Both the position numbers and the translations under genes were made by a program. From Imperialibacter sp964351395 (GTDB taxonomy: Bacteria; Bacteroidota; Bacteroidia; Cytophagales; Cyclobacteriaceae), in assembly GCA_964351395.1 (NCBI GenBank), contig CAYGOF010000001.1, positions 744,001-808,000 on the forward strand: DNA of 64,000 nt. The letters run 5' to 3'. This document shows, piece after piece, positions 25,371-34,556 of the stretch. A model generated the notes under the pieces. The model was not told the DNA's origin, ran no database searches, and saw only the letters and a list, made by a program, of their open reading frames with translations. Numbering within the stretch: the first letter of the stretch is position 1; the number at the start of each line of letters is the position of its first letter.

Positions 25371-28196
25371 TTATTTGAGTTTTTCTTTCAGATAATCGGC
25401 CGTGTGGTTCCCTGTAAGCTTTACCATATCTTCTGGCAAACCTGCGAAACAAATTGAGCCGCCCTCAATTCCTCCTTCAGGCCCTAAATCAATTATCCAA
25501 TCTGCATTTTTTACGATCTCCATATTGTGCTCAATAATCAGCACAGAGTTACCCTGATTTACGAGTGCATTAAGTGCGTCAAGCAGTTTCTTAATATCAT
25601 GAAAATGAAGGCCTGTGGTAGGTTCGTCAAAAATAAACAGAATATGCTCGGCACTGCCAGCATTCCGTTTCCCTATAAACGACGCCAGTTTAACTCTTTG
25701 AGCTTCTCCACCAGAAAGTGAGTTAGAAGACTGGCCCAGCTTCACATATCCTAAGCCAACTTCAAAAAGCGGCTTCATCTTATTAACAATTGCTGGCTTA
25801 TCTGCGAAAAAAGCAATGCTTTCCTCTACTGTCAGGTCAAGTACTTCCGAAATATCCTTGTCCTGGTACTTTACTTCCAACACTTCATCTTTGAAACGCT
25901 TTCCATGACAGGTATCGCAAAGAAGCCTGATATCAGCCATAAACTGCATTTCAATTTTTACTTCTCCCTCACCTTGACAAGTCTCACAGCGCCCACCCTC
26001 CACATTAAAGGAAAAACTTGCCGGTTTAAGGCCTCGCTGTTTGGCCAAAGGTTGATCAGAAAAAAGTTGTCTGATAACATCATAAGCTTTCACATAGGTT
26101 ACCGGGTTGGACCTCGACGACTTACCAATCGGATTTTGATCCACAAACTCTACTTGAGTTACCCTCTTATAGTCGCCTTCAAGTTTATCAAACTTACCTG
26201 TAGCTTCATTGACCGTCCCGAGGATTTTTCCAATTGCTGGGTATAAAATTCTTTTCACCAGCGTAGATTTCCCCGAGCCGCTTACTCCGGTAACCACTGT
26301 CATTACCCCCAAAGGAAACTCCATCCTTACATTCTTGAGGTTGTTTTCGCGGGCTCCAGAAATAACAACTGATTCATTCCACTTGCGTCGCTTCTTTGGC
26401 ACCTCGATCACATCACGACCGTTGAGAAAGCGGGCTGTATGAGAAACTTCTTCTACAAGAATTTCTGCCCAGTCGCCTTGAAAGACTAGCTCGCCGCCAT
26501 GGCTACCGGCCCCAGGACCAATATCAATAATTTGATCCGCTGCTTTCATCACCTCTTCCTCATGCTCTACCACTATTACTGAGTTTCCCAGGTTCTTAAG
26601 CGTAAGTAAAACTTCAATTAAACGAGCAGTATCCCTGGGGTGAAGACCATTGCTAGGTTCGTCTAAAATATACATGGAGCCAACAAGTGCGCTTCCAAGT
26701 GAAGTAGCCAATTTTATTCGTTGGAACTCCCCACCCGAAAGGGTACTTGTCAATCGGTTCAACGTTAAATAACCTAAACCGACCTGATCGAGGTAACTAA
26801 GCCGATTGAGAATTTCCGTCGAAATTCTCTTGCTTACTGTTCGATCATGGTCAGAAAGTTGGATGTCTTGTAATACTTTAAGCACCTGTGAAACAGGCAT
26901 AAGTACTAGATCAGCAATGGAATAAGCATCGACTTTAACATAAGATGCATCCTTTCGCAGTCTTGTGCCCCGACAATCAGGACAAACGGTGCGGCCCCTA
27001 TACCTACTGAGCATCACTCTGTACTGTATTTTGTGAGTTTGGCTTTCCAGGTGTTTAAAGAAAGCATTCAATCCTTCAAAATACTTATTTCCTGTCCACA
27101 ACAGTTGATACTGCTCTTCTGTCAACTCGTTTATTGGACGATGAATCGGGTAGTCAAACCTTATGCCATTTTTCAAAAGAGGTTGAGCCCACGCCTGCAT
27201 GACTTCCCCTCTCCATGGAGCAACCGCTCCTTCATATACTGACAAACTTTTGTCTGGAATCACAAGGTCTTCATCAATTCCTAAAATTTTACCGAAGCCT
27301 TCACAGGTTCTACAAGCACCATAAGGATTATTGAAACTAAACAGATTAACACTTGGCTCCTCAAAGCGGACACCGTCTAGCTCAAATTTGTCAGAAAACT
27401 CTTTACGACTACTTTCCAATACTTCAACAAAACATGTCCCTTCTCCTTCAAAAAACGCCGTTTGAACGGAGTCAGACAAGCGGTATTGATTGTCTTCATC
27501 ATCAGGTTGTGCCGAAGCCCTGTCGATCAATATTTCGAGCTTCTGAGGCTCTGCTATTGTCGTCTTTTGCTCTACCAAATCTTCTATTTGCAACACTTCA
27601 GCTTCCAGTATGAGTCTTGTATACCCTTTGCTCAAAAGAATCCTGAACTCATCTTCCAACGTCCTCTCTTCTTTTAGCTTCAAGGGACAAGAAATAATAA
27701 CTTTTGAGCCAGCTTCATGGCCATATATCCAATTGACCACGTCTGTTACCGAATCTCTGCGAACAATTTCGCCACTCAAAGGAGAATAGGTTATCCCAAT
27801 CCTTGCAAAAAATAGTTTTAGATAGTCATAGATTTCTGTTGTCGTTCCAACCGTCGACCTTGGGTTGCGTGTGTTGACCTTTTGTTCGATAGCAATCGCT
27901 GGAGATACACCTTTAATGTACTCCACTTCTGGTTTTTCCATTCTCCCTAAAAACTGTCGGGCATAGGAACTAAGGCTTTCTACATACTTACGTTGCCCCT
28001 CAGCGAAGAGTGTGTCGAAAGCCAACGACGACTTGCCCGATCCGGAAAGACCCGTCACTACAACCAGCTTGTTTCTTGGAATAGCCACGCTAACATTCTT
28101 GAGGTTGTTAACTTTGGCACCCTTTATGATGATATACTTACGTGGATCAAGATCGTCGAAGGCTACGGCTTGATCATTCAATGTGCTTACTTCCAT
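25371..28196 (-). CDS. uvrA: excinuclease ABC subunit A
   Basis: DNA-damage recognition ATPase of nucleotide excision repair, 941 residues, full length. It has two ABC modules, each with a Walker A (GLSGSGKSSLAF near residue 50; GVSGSGKSTLV near 640) and a signature (TLSGGEFQRIKLA; SLSGGEAQRVKLA). It also has zinc-finger cysteines (CRTCEGFG; CPDCRGTRL; CETCQGEG; CDTCHGKRF) and the UvrB-binding region near residues 130-250. The N-terminal 25 residues before IIIKGAKVNNLKN are slightly longer than in E. coli. It is transcribed divergently from the ECF sigma gene. Confidence 0.97.
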   Translation of the reverse strand: MEVSTLNDQAVAFDDLDPRKYIIIKGAKVNNLKNVSVAIPRNKLVVVTGLSGSGKSSLAFDTLFAEGQRKYVESLSSYARQFLGRMEKPEVEYIKGVSPAIAIEQKVNTRNPRSTVGTTTEIYDYLKLFFARIGITYSPLSGEIVRRDSVTDVVNWIYGHEAGSKVIISCPLKLKEERTLEDEFRILLSKGYTRLILEAEVLQIEDLVEQKTTIAEPQKLEILIDRASAQPDDEDNQYRLSDSVQTAFFEGEGTCFVEVLESSRKEFSDKFELDGVRFEEPSVNLFSFNNPYGACRTCEGFGKILGIDEDLVIPDKSLSVYEGAVAPWRGEVMQAWAQPLLKNGIRFDYPIHRPINELTEEQYQLLWTGNKYFEGLNAFFKHLESQTHKIQYRVMLSRYRGRTVCPDCRGTRLRKDASYVKVDAYSIADLVLMPVSQVLKVLQDIQLSDHDRTVSKRISTEILNRLSYLDQVGLGYLTLNRLTSTLSGGEFQRIKLATSLGSALVGSMYILDEPSNGLHPRDTARLIEVLLTLKNLGNSVIVVEHEEEVMKAADQIIDIGPGAGSHGGELVFQGDWAEILVEEVSHTARFLNGRDVIEVPKKRRKWNESVVISGARENNLKNVRMEFPLGVMTVVTGVSGSGKSTLVKRILYPAIGKILGTVNEATGKFDKLEGDYKRVTQVEFVDQNPIGKSSRSNPVTYVKAYDVIRQLFSDQPLAKQRGLKPASFSFNVEGGRCETCQGEGEVKIEMQFMADIRLLCDTCHGKRFKDEVLEVKYQDKDISEVLDLTVEESIAFFADKPAIVNKMKPLFEVGLGYVKLGQSSNSLSGGEAQRVKLASFIGKRNAGSAEHILFIFDEPTTGLHFHDIKKLLDALNALVNQGNSVLIIEHNMEIVKNADWIIDLGPEGGIEGGSICFAGLPEDMVKLTGNHTADYLKEKLK

Positions 28197-28217
28197 CTAT
28201 TTGGTACTATTGTAGTG

Positions 28218-28225
28218 CAAACTTA
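28218..28225 (-). promoter_or_regulatory. possible -7 box of uvrA
   Basis: On the minus strand this is TAAGTTTG, matching TAnnTTTG, 21 nt before the uvrA start codon. I found no TTG at the right -33 distance, so the site is tentative. Confidence 0.35.
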
Positions 28226-28344
28226 AAGTTATAATGGTGAAAAGTCTCTGAATTGTTTCATTAAGGTAAACCAAGTTTAACGAACCAAAGCGATACATTA
28301 TTATCTATAAAAAATTTTAGTGGCAAAAATTTTTATCTGCGGAA

Positions 28345-28388
28345 ATGAATTCTTAAAATTCATGTCACAAACAATGAAAACCGTGACA
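28345..28388 (+). promoter_or_regulatory. two inverted repeats upstream of the ECF sigma gene
   Basis: ATGAATT / AATTCAT (28345-28351 and 28357-28363) is followed at once by TGTCAC / GTGACA (28363-28368 and 28383-28388). They sit 80-125 nt before the sigma gene start, in the divergent gap with uvrA. They could bind a dimeric regulator of either gene. No known operator is recognised. Confidence 0.3.
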
Positions 28389-28468
28389 TTTTCACGAGCT
28401 TACCACACTTTAAACCTCTAACTGTTACAATATGGCATAAACCTCTACGTTACTAAAAGTGAAGTTTG

Positions 28469-29068
28469 ATGAGCAAGAATGAAATTAGGGACAGCCAATT
28501 AGTAACGCTGTACAAAAATGGGGACGAGGAAGCCTTTAGTACACTGTTGAACAGGCACAAGAATAGGGTTTATACCACTATTTATTTAATTGTAAAAGAC
28601 CGTTATGTAGCTGAAGATTTGTTGCAGGATTCATTTATCAAAGCCGTTAAGACCATTAAATCCGGCCGATACAATGAAGAAGGAAAGTTCCTGCCATGGA
28701 TACTTCGAATAGCTCATAATTTGGCCATAGATTATTTTCGAAAGGAGAAGCGCTATCCTGTGGTAGTGATGGAAGACGGCTCCAAGGTATTTAATACCCT
28801 GGAATTTGCTGAAGATCCGATTGAAAATAAGCAGATTAAGATGGAAACCCATCAAATGCTCAGGCAGTTGATTCAGGAGTTACCGGAAGCTCAAAAGGAA
28901 GTATTGATTATGCGTCATTACATGCAAATGAGCTTTCAGGATATTGCCGACTCAACGGGTGTTAGTATCAACACGGCGCTTGGCAGAATGCGGTATGCTC
29001 TCATTAATCTGAGGAAGAGAATGCAGCAAACAAGTATAGCCTATGACAAAAACATTTACAGAAAATGA
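28469..29068 (+). CDS. ECF-type RNA polymerase sigma factor
   Basis: A sigma-70 factor reduced to regions 2 and 4 (199 residues from the ATG at 28469; a TTG one codon earlier is less likely). Region 2: VAEDLLQDSFIKAVKTI and FLPWILRIAHNLAIDYFRK. Region 4: ELPEAQKEVLIMRHYMQMSF, then QDIADSTGVSINTALGRMRYAL. It directs core polymerase to a small regulon. Its 3' end overlaps the next gene by 26 bp, so the two are translationally coupled, the usual arrangement for a sigma and its cognate anti-sigma. Two inverted repeats lie in its upstream region. Confidence 0.92.
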   Translation: MSKNEIRDSQLVTLYKNGDEEAFSTLLNRHKNRVYTTIYLIVKDRYVAEDLLQDSFIKAVKTIKSGRYNEEGKFLPWILRIAHNLAIDYFRKEKRYPVVVMEDGSKVFNTLEFAEDPIENKQIKMETHQMLRQLIQELPEAQKEVLIMRHYMQMSFQDIADSTGVSINTALGRMRYALINLRKRMQQTSIAYDKNIYRK

Positions 29069-29282
29069 CCTGATTCGGTACGTGTATGGAGAAACATCAG
29101 CAGTAGAAAATATTGACATTGAAAGTGCCTTGCTTTGTGACAGCAAAGTGCAGGAGCAATTTGTTCAGTTAATTGAGATTACTAAACAACTCGATGCTGT
29201 TGACTATTTTCCATCTGAAAATTCAGTGAAAAACATTCTTAATAAAGCCAAAGAACTAAATTTACAGTCTATCACTAAATAG
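29043..29282 (+). CDS. small protein coupled to ECF sigma, candidate anti-sigma
   Basis: A 79-residue soluble protein starting inside the sigma gene. The first half, with ENDLIRYVYGETSAVENIDI and ESALLCDSKVQEQF, has the layout of the helical anti-sigma domain found in zinc-finger anti-sigmas (L..Y..GE...E...IE..L..D). It lacks the His/Cys zinc ligands and any membrane helix. I infer a cytoplasmic, minimal anti-sigma or sigma-binding partner. I do not recognise a named family. The nth gene starts 10 bp after it. Confidence 0.6.
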   Translation: MTKTFTENDLIRYVYGETSAVENIDIESALLCDSKVQEQFVQLIEITKQLDAVDYFPSENSVKNILNKAKELNLQSITK

Positions 29283-29292
29283 TGACAGACTG

Positions 29293-29943
29293 ATGACACG
29301 CAAAGAACGATACGAGGCTTTTATAAATTTCTTTACTGAGCACTTTCCTGAACCGGAAACCGAATTGCACTACAGCAACCCTTTCGAGTTACTTGTAGCG
29401 GTAGTTTTGAGTGCCCAATGTACGGACAAACGGATAAATTTAGTTACGCCCGCACTTTTTAGTGACTTTCCTACACCTGCACATCTTGCGTCAACTAATT
29501 TTGACGAACTTTTTCCTTATATAAGGAGCGTCTCCTATCCTAACAATAAGACAAAACACTTGATTGGCCTGGGTCAGAAATTAGTCGAAAATTTCGACTC
29601 TGTAGTACCAGGTACGATCGAGGATTTGCAGACACTTCCGGGAGTAGGCAGAAAAACAGCCAACGTCATAGCATCGGTTATCTACAACCAGCCTACAATG
29701 GCTGTAGACACACATGTTTTCCGGGTTTCGAAGCGACTTGGGCTTGTGACAAAAACAGCAAAAACACCTCTTGAGGTAGAAAAGCAGCTGGTAAAATATA
29801 TCCCGGAGGAACATATCCCAAAAGCCCATCACTGGCTTATCCTCCATGGCCGCTACACCTGTCTGGCCCGTTCACCTAAGTGTGAGGAGTGTTCTTTAGC
29901 TTTCTTCTGTGCCTATTATAATGGCTCGCAGAAAAAACCTTAA
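29293..29943 (+). CDS. nth: endonuclease III
   Basis: DNA glycosylase/AP lyase removing oxidised pyrimidines in base-excision repair. The 216-residue protein has the helix-hairpin-helix LPGVGRKTANVIAS with the catalytic Lys, the catalytic Asp in AVDTHVFRVSKRLGL, and the C-terminal iron-sulfur loop with CX6CX2CX5C spacing in CLARSPKCEECSLAFFC. Length and motif spacing are those of standard Nth. It lies 10 bp after the candidate anti-sigma gene and 3 bp before the glycosyltransferase gene, so it probably belongs to that transcript. Confidence 0.95.
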   Translation: MTRKERYEAFINFFTEHFPEPETELHYSNPFELLVAVVLSAQCTDKRINLVTPALFSDFPTPAHLASTNFDELFPYIRSVSYPNNKTKHLIGLGQKLVENFDSVVPGTIEDLQTLPGVGRKTANVIASVIYNQPTMAVDTHVFRVSKRLGLVTKTAKTPLEVEKQLVKYIPEEHIPKAHHWLILHGRYTCLARSPKCEECSLAFFCAYYNGSQKKP

Positions 29944-29946
29944 AGC

Positions 29947-31107
29947 ATGAAGATCATCCTTCTTCACCAATACTTCAAAACACCGGAAGAGGGAGGTGGC
30001 ATCCGCTCGTGGCACCTTTGTCGCGCTTTGATACAAGCTGGACATGAAGTGGAAGTAGTAACTGCCTGGAACAAAAAGAGTCAAGGAACCATGGAGATCG
30101 ACGGATACACGGTTCACTATTTGCCTGTTCACTACGACAATGAACTAGGCTTCGTAAAAAGGATAAGTTCATTCCTGCGCTTCTTTCAAGCTGCCTATAA
30201 AAAAATACGTTCCTTGCCCCAACCCGATTATATTTATGCCATTAGCACTCCGCTGACAGTAGGCATATTGGCAATGCTCATCAAGCGCAAACAGGGCACA
30301 CCTTTCTTTTTCGAGGTTGGCGATCTCTGGCCCGACGTTCCTGTACAGATGGGTTACATCAAAAATCGCCTGTTGATAAGAATACTAAAGACTATAGAGC
30401 TGTCGATCTACAAAGCAGCGAAAGGCATTGTCGCAATGAGCCCAGCCATGGTAACGTATTTCGATGCGCTGGGGCATGGCAACAAAACGATCTGCATCAC
30501 AAATTTTGCTGATCTCTCTTTAATGGAAAACCCTAACCCTGGTGCTGAAAAAGATGGAAAATTCACGATTTTATATGCAGGTACGCTCGGAAAAGCGAAT
30601 CAACTGGGCTACCTGATCGACCTGGCAACTGAAGCGACAGAAAGGAAACTGGAGCATTTTAAGTGCATCATAATGGGTGATGGCGCTGAGAAAGAGCTGC
30701 TTCAGAAAATAGTGATGAAGCGAAATCTTTCCAACGTTTCCTTCCTAGCTCATGAAAGTAAACACGCTGCAACCCAATTAATGAAAAATGCTAGCATGAT
30801 GTATCTGTCGTTCGGGCCTTACGATAAACTCTGGACTGGCAGCCCTAATAAGTATTTCGATGCACTTGCTGTTGGAAAGCCAGTCATTTGCAATTTTGAA
30901 GGGTGGATAGCAACAGAAATTCGAAGTAAGAATTGCGGCGTTGTTTACAAACCGACCAACCCAAAAAGCTTTTTCGAGAAAAACTGGCCTCTACTTGAAA
31001 CACCAGAAGCGCTGCACAAAATGGGAGAAAACGCCCGAACACTCGCTGAAGAAAAATATAGCCTCGAAAAGCAAATTCCTTTATGGCTAGCATTCCTGGC
31101 CCATTAA
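29947..31107 (+). CDS. glycosyltransferase family 4
   Basis: A 386-residue GT-B glycosyltransferase. The N-terminal Rossmann domain starts MKIILLHQYFKTPEEGGGIR, followed by a segment typical of WbuB-like enzymes (FFFEVGDLWPDVPVQMG). The C-terminal donor-binding domain has FTILYAGTLGKANQL and GSPNKYFDALAVGKPVICNF, where the acidic residues that bind the sugar nucleotide normally lie. It probably adds a sugar in lipopolysaccharide or exopolysaccharide synthesis; no other polysaccharide genes are adjacent. Its end overlaps the convergent gldB end by 4 bp. Confidence 0.88.
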   Translation: MKIILLHQYFKTPEEGGGIRSWHLCRALIQAGHEVEVVTAWNKKSQGTMEIDGYTVHYLPVHYDNELGFVKRISSFLRFFQAAYKKIRSLPQPDYIYAISTPLTVGILAMLIKRKQGTPFFFEVGDLWPDVPVQMGYIKNRLLIRILKTIELSIYKAAKGIVAMSPAMVTYFDALGHGNKTICITNFADLSLMENPNPGAEKDGKFTILYAGTLGKANQLGYLIDLATEATERKLEHFKCIIMGDGAEKELLQKIVMKRNLSNVSFLAHESKHAATQLMKNASMMYLSFGPYDKLWTGSPNKYFDALAVGKPVICNFEGWIATEIRSKNCGVVYKPTNPKSFFEKNWPLLETPEALHKMGENARTLAEEKYSLEKQIPLWLAFLAH

Positions 31108-32093
31108 TGTGGGTTAGGTCGATACTTTGACAATGTAAAAATCTTCTTTGGGTCATCCTCCTCCATCAACTCTTGCAAAGTTACTTTAGGGTTGTTGTAC
31201 ATGTAGGACTTTACAATTTCCCAACCTACCCAGGCACCAATGCGACCAGGGCATTTTTCGCCAATCTCATATACATTGGGCCGTTCCCCCATAAACTTGT
31301 TGATCAATTTGGGCTCGGTTTCATAAAGCAATTGATTTTGAATAAAGTTAGCCCAAACAACATCTTCATTTTTATGCACTTCACTTAATTCTTCTGCTGA
31401 AAAGCCGATTATCACTGAATCTGGCACACAGGGAGTCATCGCTTGCGTAAAATAATAAGTCTTGCCAGCCGTAATCATCTCATTTAGAAGTGTATTGTCA
31501 CTGTAATCAACCTTGTTGTAAAAGTCTGACAGAAAAAAGAAAGAGGCAGGAACAACGTAGTCAGGAGAAAACCGCTTAGCTATATAAGCCGGTACATTAT
31601 CCGGCTTATATTTAGCATCGTTGCCTATAAAAAAATCAAGGCCTATAATTAAGAGGCTGTCGGAAAAATAAATATCACGGTAAAAGCCCGTAATCATCGT
31701 TTGTACCTTCGGCACTTTAGCACCAGGATAGTAGTATTTGAGATGCTTAAATGCAGATGCATACTGCGACTCTAGCCAAGCTATATCACCAAATTTTCGA
31801 TTGACATCAATCACGAGTGAATCCAGGCGCGGAATTAGCTTCGACAATCGATTGGCCAATAAACTGTCAGCCGGGTATTGACTGGCATCCAGAAAGTAAT
31901 CAGCCAATGTTTGATTTTTACTTAAAAAAGTATTGACCTCATTTGGTGTCGGCGACTCAAATAGGGCTTCTTCTTTGCGTTCTATAGACACCTCGACAGG
32001 AATCGCCTGTATTTCGGGCTCAATTTGGCATTCCTTTTTTTCGCAGGCAAACAAGGCAAGAAAAATGCCTAGAAATGCATAATTTCGATTCAT
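31104..32093 (-). CDS. gldB: gliding motility lipoprotein GldB
   Basis: Lipoprotein required for gliding in Bacteroidota. The signal ends in LALFAC with the lipidated Cys at about residue 17. The 329-residue protein has family landmarks including IIGLDFFIGNDAKYKPDNVP, the following R.SPDYVVPASFF segment, and a C-terminal GRIGAWVGWEIVKSYM block near residue 290. Its exact role in gliding is not settled. It converges on the glycosyltransferase gene and is divergent from the PorT-like barrel gene. gldD and gldE lie 6 kb away. Confidence 0.88.
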   Translation of the reverse strand: MNRNYAFLGIFLALFACEKKECQIEPEIQAIPVEVSIERKEEALFESPTPNEVNTFLSKNQTLADYFLDASQYPADSLLANRLSKLIPRLDSLVIDVNRKFGDIAWLESQYASAFKHLKYYYPGAKVPKVQTMITGFYRDIYFSDSLLIIGLDFFIGNDAKYKPDNVPAYIAKRFSPDYVVPASFFFLSDFYNKVDYSDNTLLNEMITAGKTYYFTQAMTPCVPDSVIIGFSAEELSEVHKNEDVVWANFIQNQLLYETEPKLINKFMGERPNVYEIGEKCPGRIGAWVGWEIVKSYMYNNPKVTLQELMEEDDPKKIFTLSKYRPNPH

Positions 32094-32218
32094 AATATCA
32101 AATTTTGACTAAAACTAGAGATTATAGCGTTTTGAAAAAATGAGAATGGAGTTTCTATTTAATGATTAAGCTATAATCAAATTCAAAACCACCATCCGCT
32201 TCAATGAAACGATCATCT

Positions 32219-32860
32219 ATGAAAAGAATTTCTCTCGTTGCAATTTTGAGTATCATTTGTCTTTCATCCTTTGCCCAGGTAAAAATTGGCTTGAGGTTTT
32301 CTCCTTCTTATAATATAAATCGAGTCTCAAGCCTTTCTGACACGTTGGCATTATCGCCTCAGCAAGCAAGCTTTAAAATGGTGCTGGGCATTGTTACGGA
32401 ATTTGCGTTCACCGACACTTATAGCTTCACTACTGGCCTCGCCTTTGCGCCAAAAACCGTAGGAATTAATTTCGTAGGTGAAAATGGCGGCTCTTATGCA
32501 AATACTTCCGAGGAATATAAAATTCAGTATTTGCAAGTGCCTTTGCTACTGAAACTTTATACGGATGACTACCTTCCTGGCAGCCGTATTTTCTTTCAGG
32601 TAGGCTCAATGATGGATATCAAAATATTTGATTCCCCAACTAACAACGACTTTGTTTTTATAGAAAAATTCCTGCCTATAGATGCTTCCGCGGTGCTTGG
32701 AGTAGGAACTGAAATGGAATTGGGGATATCGACAATAATTTTTGGAGGTCTTAGCTACAACCGAGGATTAGCCAATATTGCCTCCAAAACAGTGCCTGTT
32801 GATGCCAAGCCCGTGGTCAAAAATGACTATTTTCAACTGGAGCTTGGCATTAAGTTTTAA
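32219..32860 (+). CDS. PorT-like outer-membrane beta-barrel protein
   Basis: About 213 residues from the ATG at 32219, which gives the signal peptide MKRISLVAILSIICLSSFAQ; an ATG 15 nt upstream only adds MKRSS. The mature protein is an eight-strand-type barrel of the OMP_b-brl_2 group (VKIGLRFSPSYNINRV, TYSFTTGLAFAP, LQVPLLLKLY, ending FQLELGIKF). PorT itself belongs to this group and works in type IX secretion, but many unrelated small barrels share the fold, so I do not name it. Its end overlaps the rng stop by 4 bp. Confidence 0.75.
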   Translation: MKRISLVAILSIICLSSFAQVKIGLRFSPSYNINRVSSLSDTLALSPQQASFKMVLGIVTEFAFTDTYSFTTGLAFAPKTVGINFVGENGGSYANTSEEYKIQYLQVPLLLKLYTDDYLPGSRIFFQVGSMMDIKIFDSPTNNDFVFIEKFLPIDASAVLGVGTEMELGISTIIFGGLSYNRGLANIASKTVPVDAKPVVKNDYFQLELGIKF

Positions 32861-34410
32861 ACTAGTTCTATTTCCTCACCAGAGGAATTCACAAAGTGGA
32901 CATCTGTTAAACCAAGAGAAGAATCCTCGATTAATTTGACCCACCTGTAATACTTCATGAACCACTGCACTCGCTTAGAATAAACACCTTTTGTAAAGTA
33001 GGCGTACAAATAAGGGTGCAAACTAATGGTAAGCTTAGCTTCATTTTGCTTACCAAAAATATGTTCAATGTTCTTTTCAATCTGATCGGCCACAATCACA
33101 GATGCTGTGATCTTGCCTGTGCCATTACAAGTGGGACAAACCTCCCTTGTAGCAATGTTCATCTCAGGCCTTACCCTTTGACGGGTAATTTGCATCAATC
33201 CAAACTTAGAAAGAGGAAGCACAGTATACTTTGAGCGATCACTGCTCATTTCCTGCTTCATTTTCTCATACACCTTTTTGCGGTTTTCCTGACGCTTAAG
33301 GTCAATAAAGTCGATAACTATGATGCCTCCCATATCGCGCAAGCGCAATTGTCTGGCTATTTCAGCAGCAGCGTCCATGTTCACACGCATAGCAGTCGAC
33401 TCCTGGTCTTCTTCGGCGTTTGATTTGTTTCCGCTGTTTACATCAATTACATGGAGGGCCTCCGTATGTTCGATGATCAGATAGCCTCCACCAGCTACAC
33501 TAACAGAACGGCCAAAAGACATCTTCAGCTGCTTCTCAACGTTGAAGTGCTCAAATATTTTGACTTTCCCTGTGTATTGCTTGAGGATTTTTTCTTTATC
33601 AGGAGCTATTTTGTTCACATAACTCCTTACATCACCAAAAGTCTTTTTATCATCAATATGAATAGCGTCGAATGACTCATTCAGGACATCCCTGAGAATT
33701 GAGTTTGTCCGACTCATTTCGCCGATGATTTTATCCTTGGATTGGGCTGTCCGAAGGATCTGCATGCCGTCTTCCCAAATCGTCACCAGGTTTCTCAGGT
33801 CCTTGTCAAGCTCAGCAACATCTTTGCCTTGAGCGACAGTCCTGATGATAACCCCAAAGTTTTCCGATTTTATAGAAGACACCAAACGGACAAGCCGTTT
33901 GCGCTCGTCGCTACTGTCAATTTTCTTGGAAACATTGACGGTGTTGGAGAATGGCACAAGTACTAAATACCGTCCTGCAAGGGACAGTTCACAAGATAGC
34001 CGGGGGCCTTTTGTGGAGATGGGTTCTTTTACAACCTGAACAAGTATCTTCTGACCCTTGGTAAGAACCTGGCTGATTTTGCCAAGCTTATCAATGTCTT
34101 TTTCGGGTTTAAAACCTGCCAGTTTGTTGCTAATGTTTTTATCGGCGGTTACAAGTCGGGTGTATTTATTCAACGACTGCACCTGCGGCCCCAAGTCGAG
34201 GTAATGCAAAAACGCATCTTTCTCGTAGCCTACATCAATAAAAGCAGCATTTAAGCCCTGTACGATCTTTTTTACAGTTCCTAAATATATATCTCCAACA
34301 TTAAATTGATTATCATCACTTTCCTGATGATACTCTACCAATCGCTTGTCTCTAAGTAAGGCAATCCGGGATCCTTGTGGAGTCGAATTTATTATTAATT
34401 CATTGCTCAC
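32857..34410 (-). CDS. rng: ribonuclease E/G family
   Basis: Endoribonuclease of the RNase G type, 517 residues without the long RNase E C-terminal scaffold. It shows the N-terminal S1-like domain (VGDIYLGTVKKIVQGLNAAFIDVG is split around residues 42-65), the catalytic Asp segments HVIDVNSGNKS and GGIIVIDFIDLKRQ, and the zinc-link CPTCNGTGKI for dimer-of-dimers assembly. It processes 5S and 16S rRNA and decays mRNA. It ends a minus-strand run HU - TPR - COX24 small protein - rng, consistent with ribosome biogenesis. Confidence 0.95.
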   Translation of the reverse strand: MSNELIINSTPQGSRIALLRDKRLVEYHQESDDNQFNVGDIYLGTVKKIVQGLNAAFIDVGYEKDAFLHYLDLGPQVQSLNKYTRLVTADKNISNKLAGFKPEKDIDKLGKISQVLTKGQKILVQVVKEPISTKGPRLSCELSLAGRYLVLVPFSNTVNVSKKIDSSDERKRLVRLVSSIKSENFGVIIRTVAQGKDVAELDKDLRNLVTIWEDGMQILRTAQSKDKIIGEMSRTNSILRDVLNESFDAIHIDDKKTFGDVRSYVNKIAPDKEKILKQYTGKVKIFEHFNVEKQLKMSFGRSVSVAGGGYLIIEHTEALHVIDVNSGNKSNAEEDQESTAMRVNMDAAAEIARQLRLRDMGGIIVIDFIDLKRQENRKKVYEKMKQEMSSDRSKYTVLPLSKFGLMQITRQRVRPEMNIATREVCPTCNGTGKITASVIVADQIEKNIEHIFGKQNEAKLTISLHPYLYAYFTKGVYSKRVQWFMKYYRWVKLIEDSSLGLTDVHFVNSSGEEIELV

Positions 34411-34434
34411 ACTGATTCCATTTTAAAAAGTAAA

Positions 34435-34524
34435 TTACTTCTTCTTGTGCCTATTCTTTCTGAGTCTTTTCTTTCTCTTGTGAGTAGCGATCTTATGTCT
34501 CTTTCTTTTTTTTCCGCAAGGCAT
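34435..34524 (-). CDS. 29-residue COX24/AURKAIP1-type basic protein
   Basis: A very short but convincing gene: MPCGKKRKRHKIATHKRKKR and nine further residues ending NRHKKK, then TAA. About 60% of residues are Lys, Arg or His. It resembles the conserved Bacteroidota small proteins annotated as AURKAIP1/COX24-domain, related to the mitochondrial small-subunit protein mS38, so a ribosome-associated role is plausible. The gene lies 24 bp upstream of rng on the same strand, a context I recall from other Bacteroidota. It is too short for most gene callers. Function is inferred from composition and family memory only. Confidence 0.8.
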   Translation of the reverse strand: MPCGKKRKRHKIATHKRKKRLRKNRHKKK

Positions 34525-34556
34525 ATGCGAATGTCTTTATTTGTTAAACAATATTT

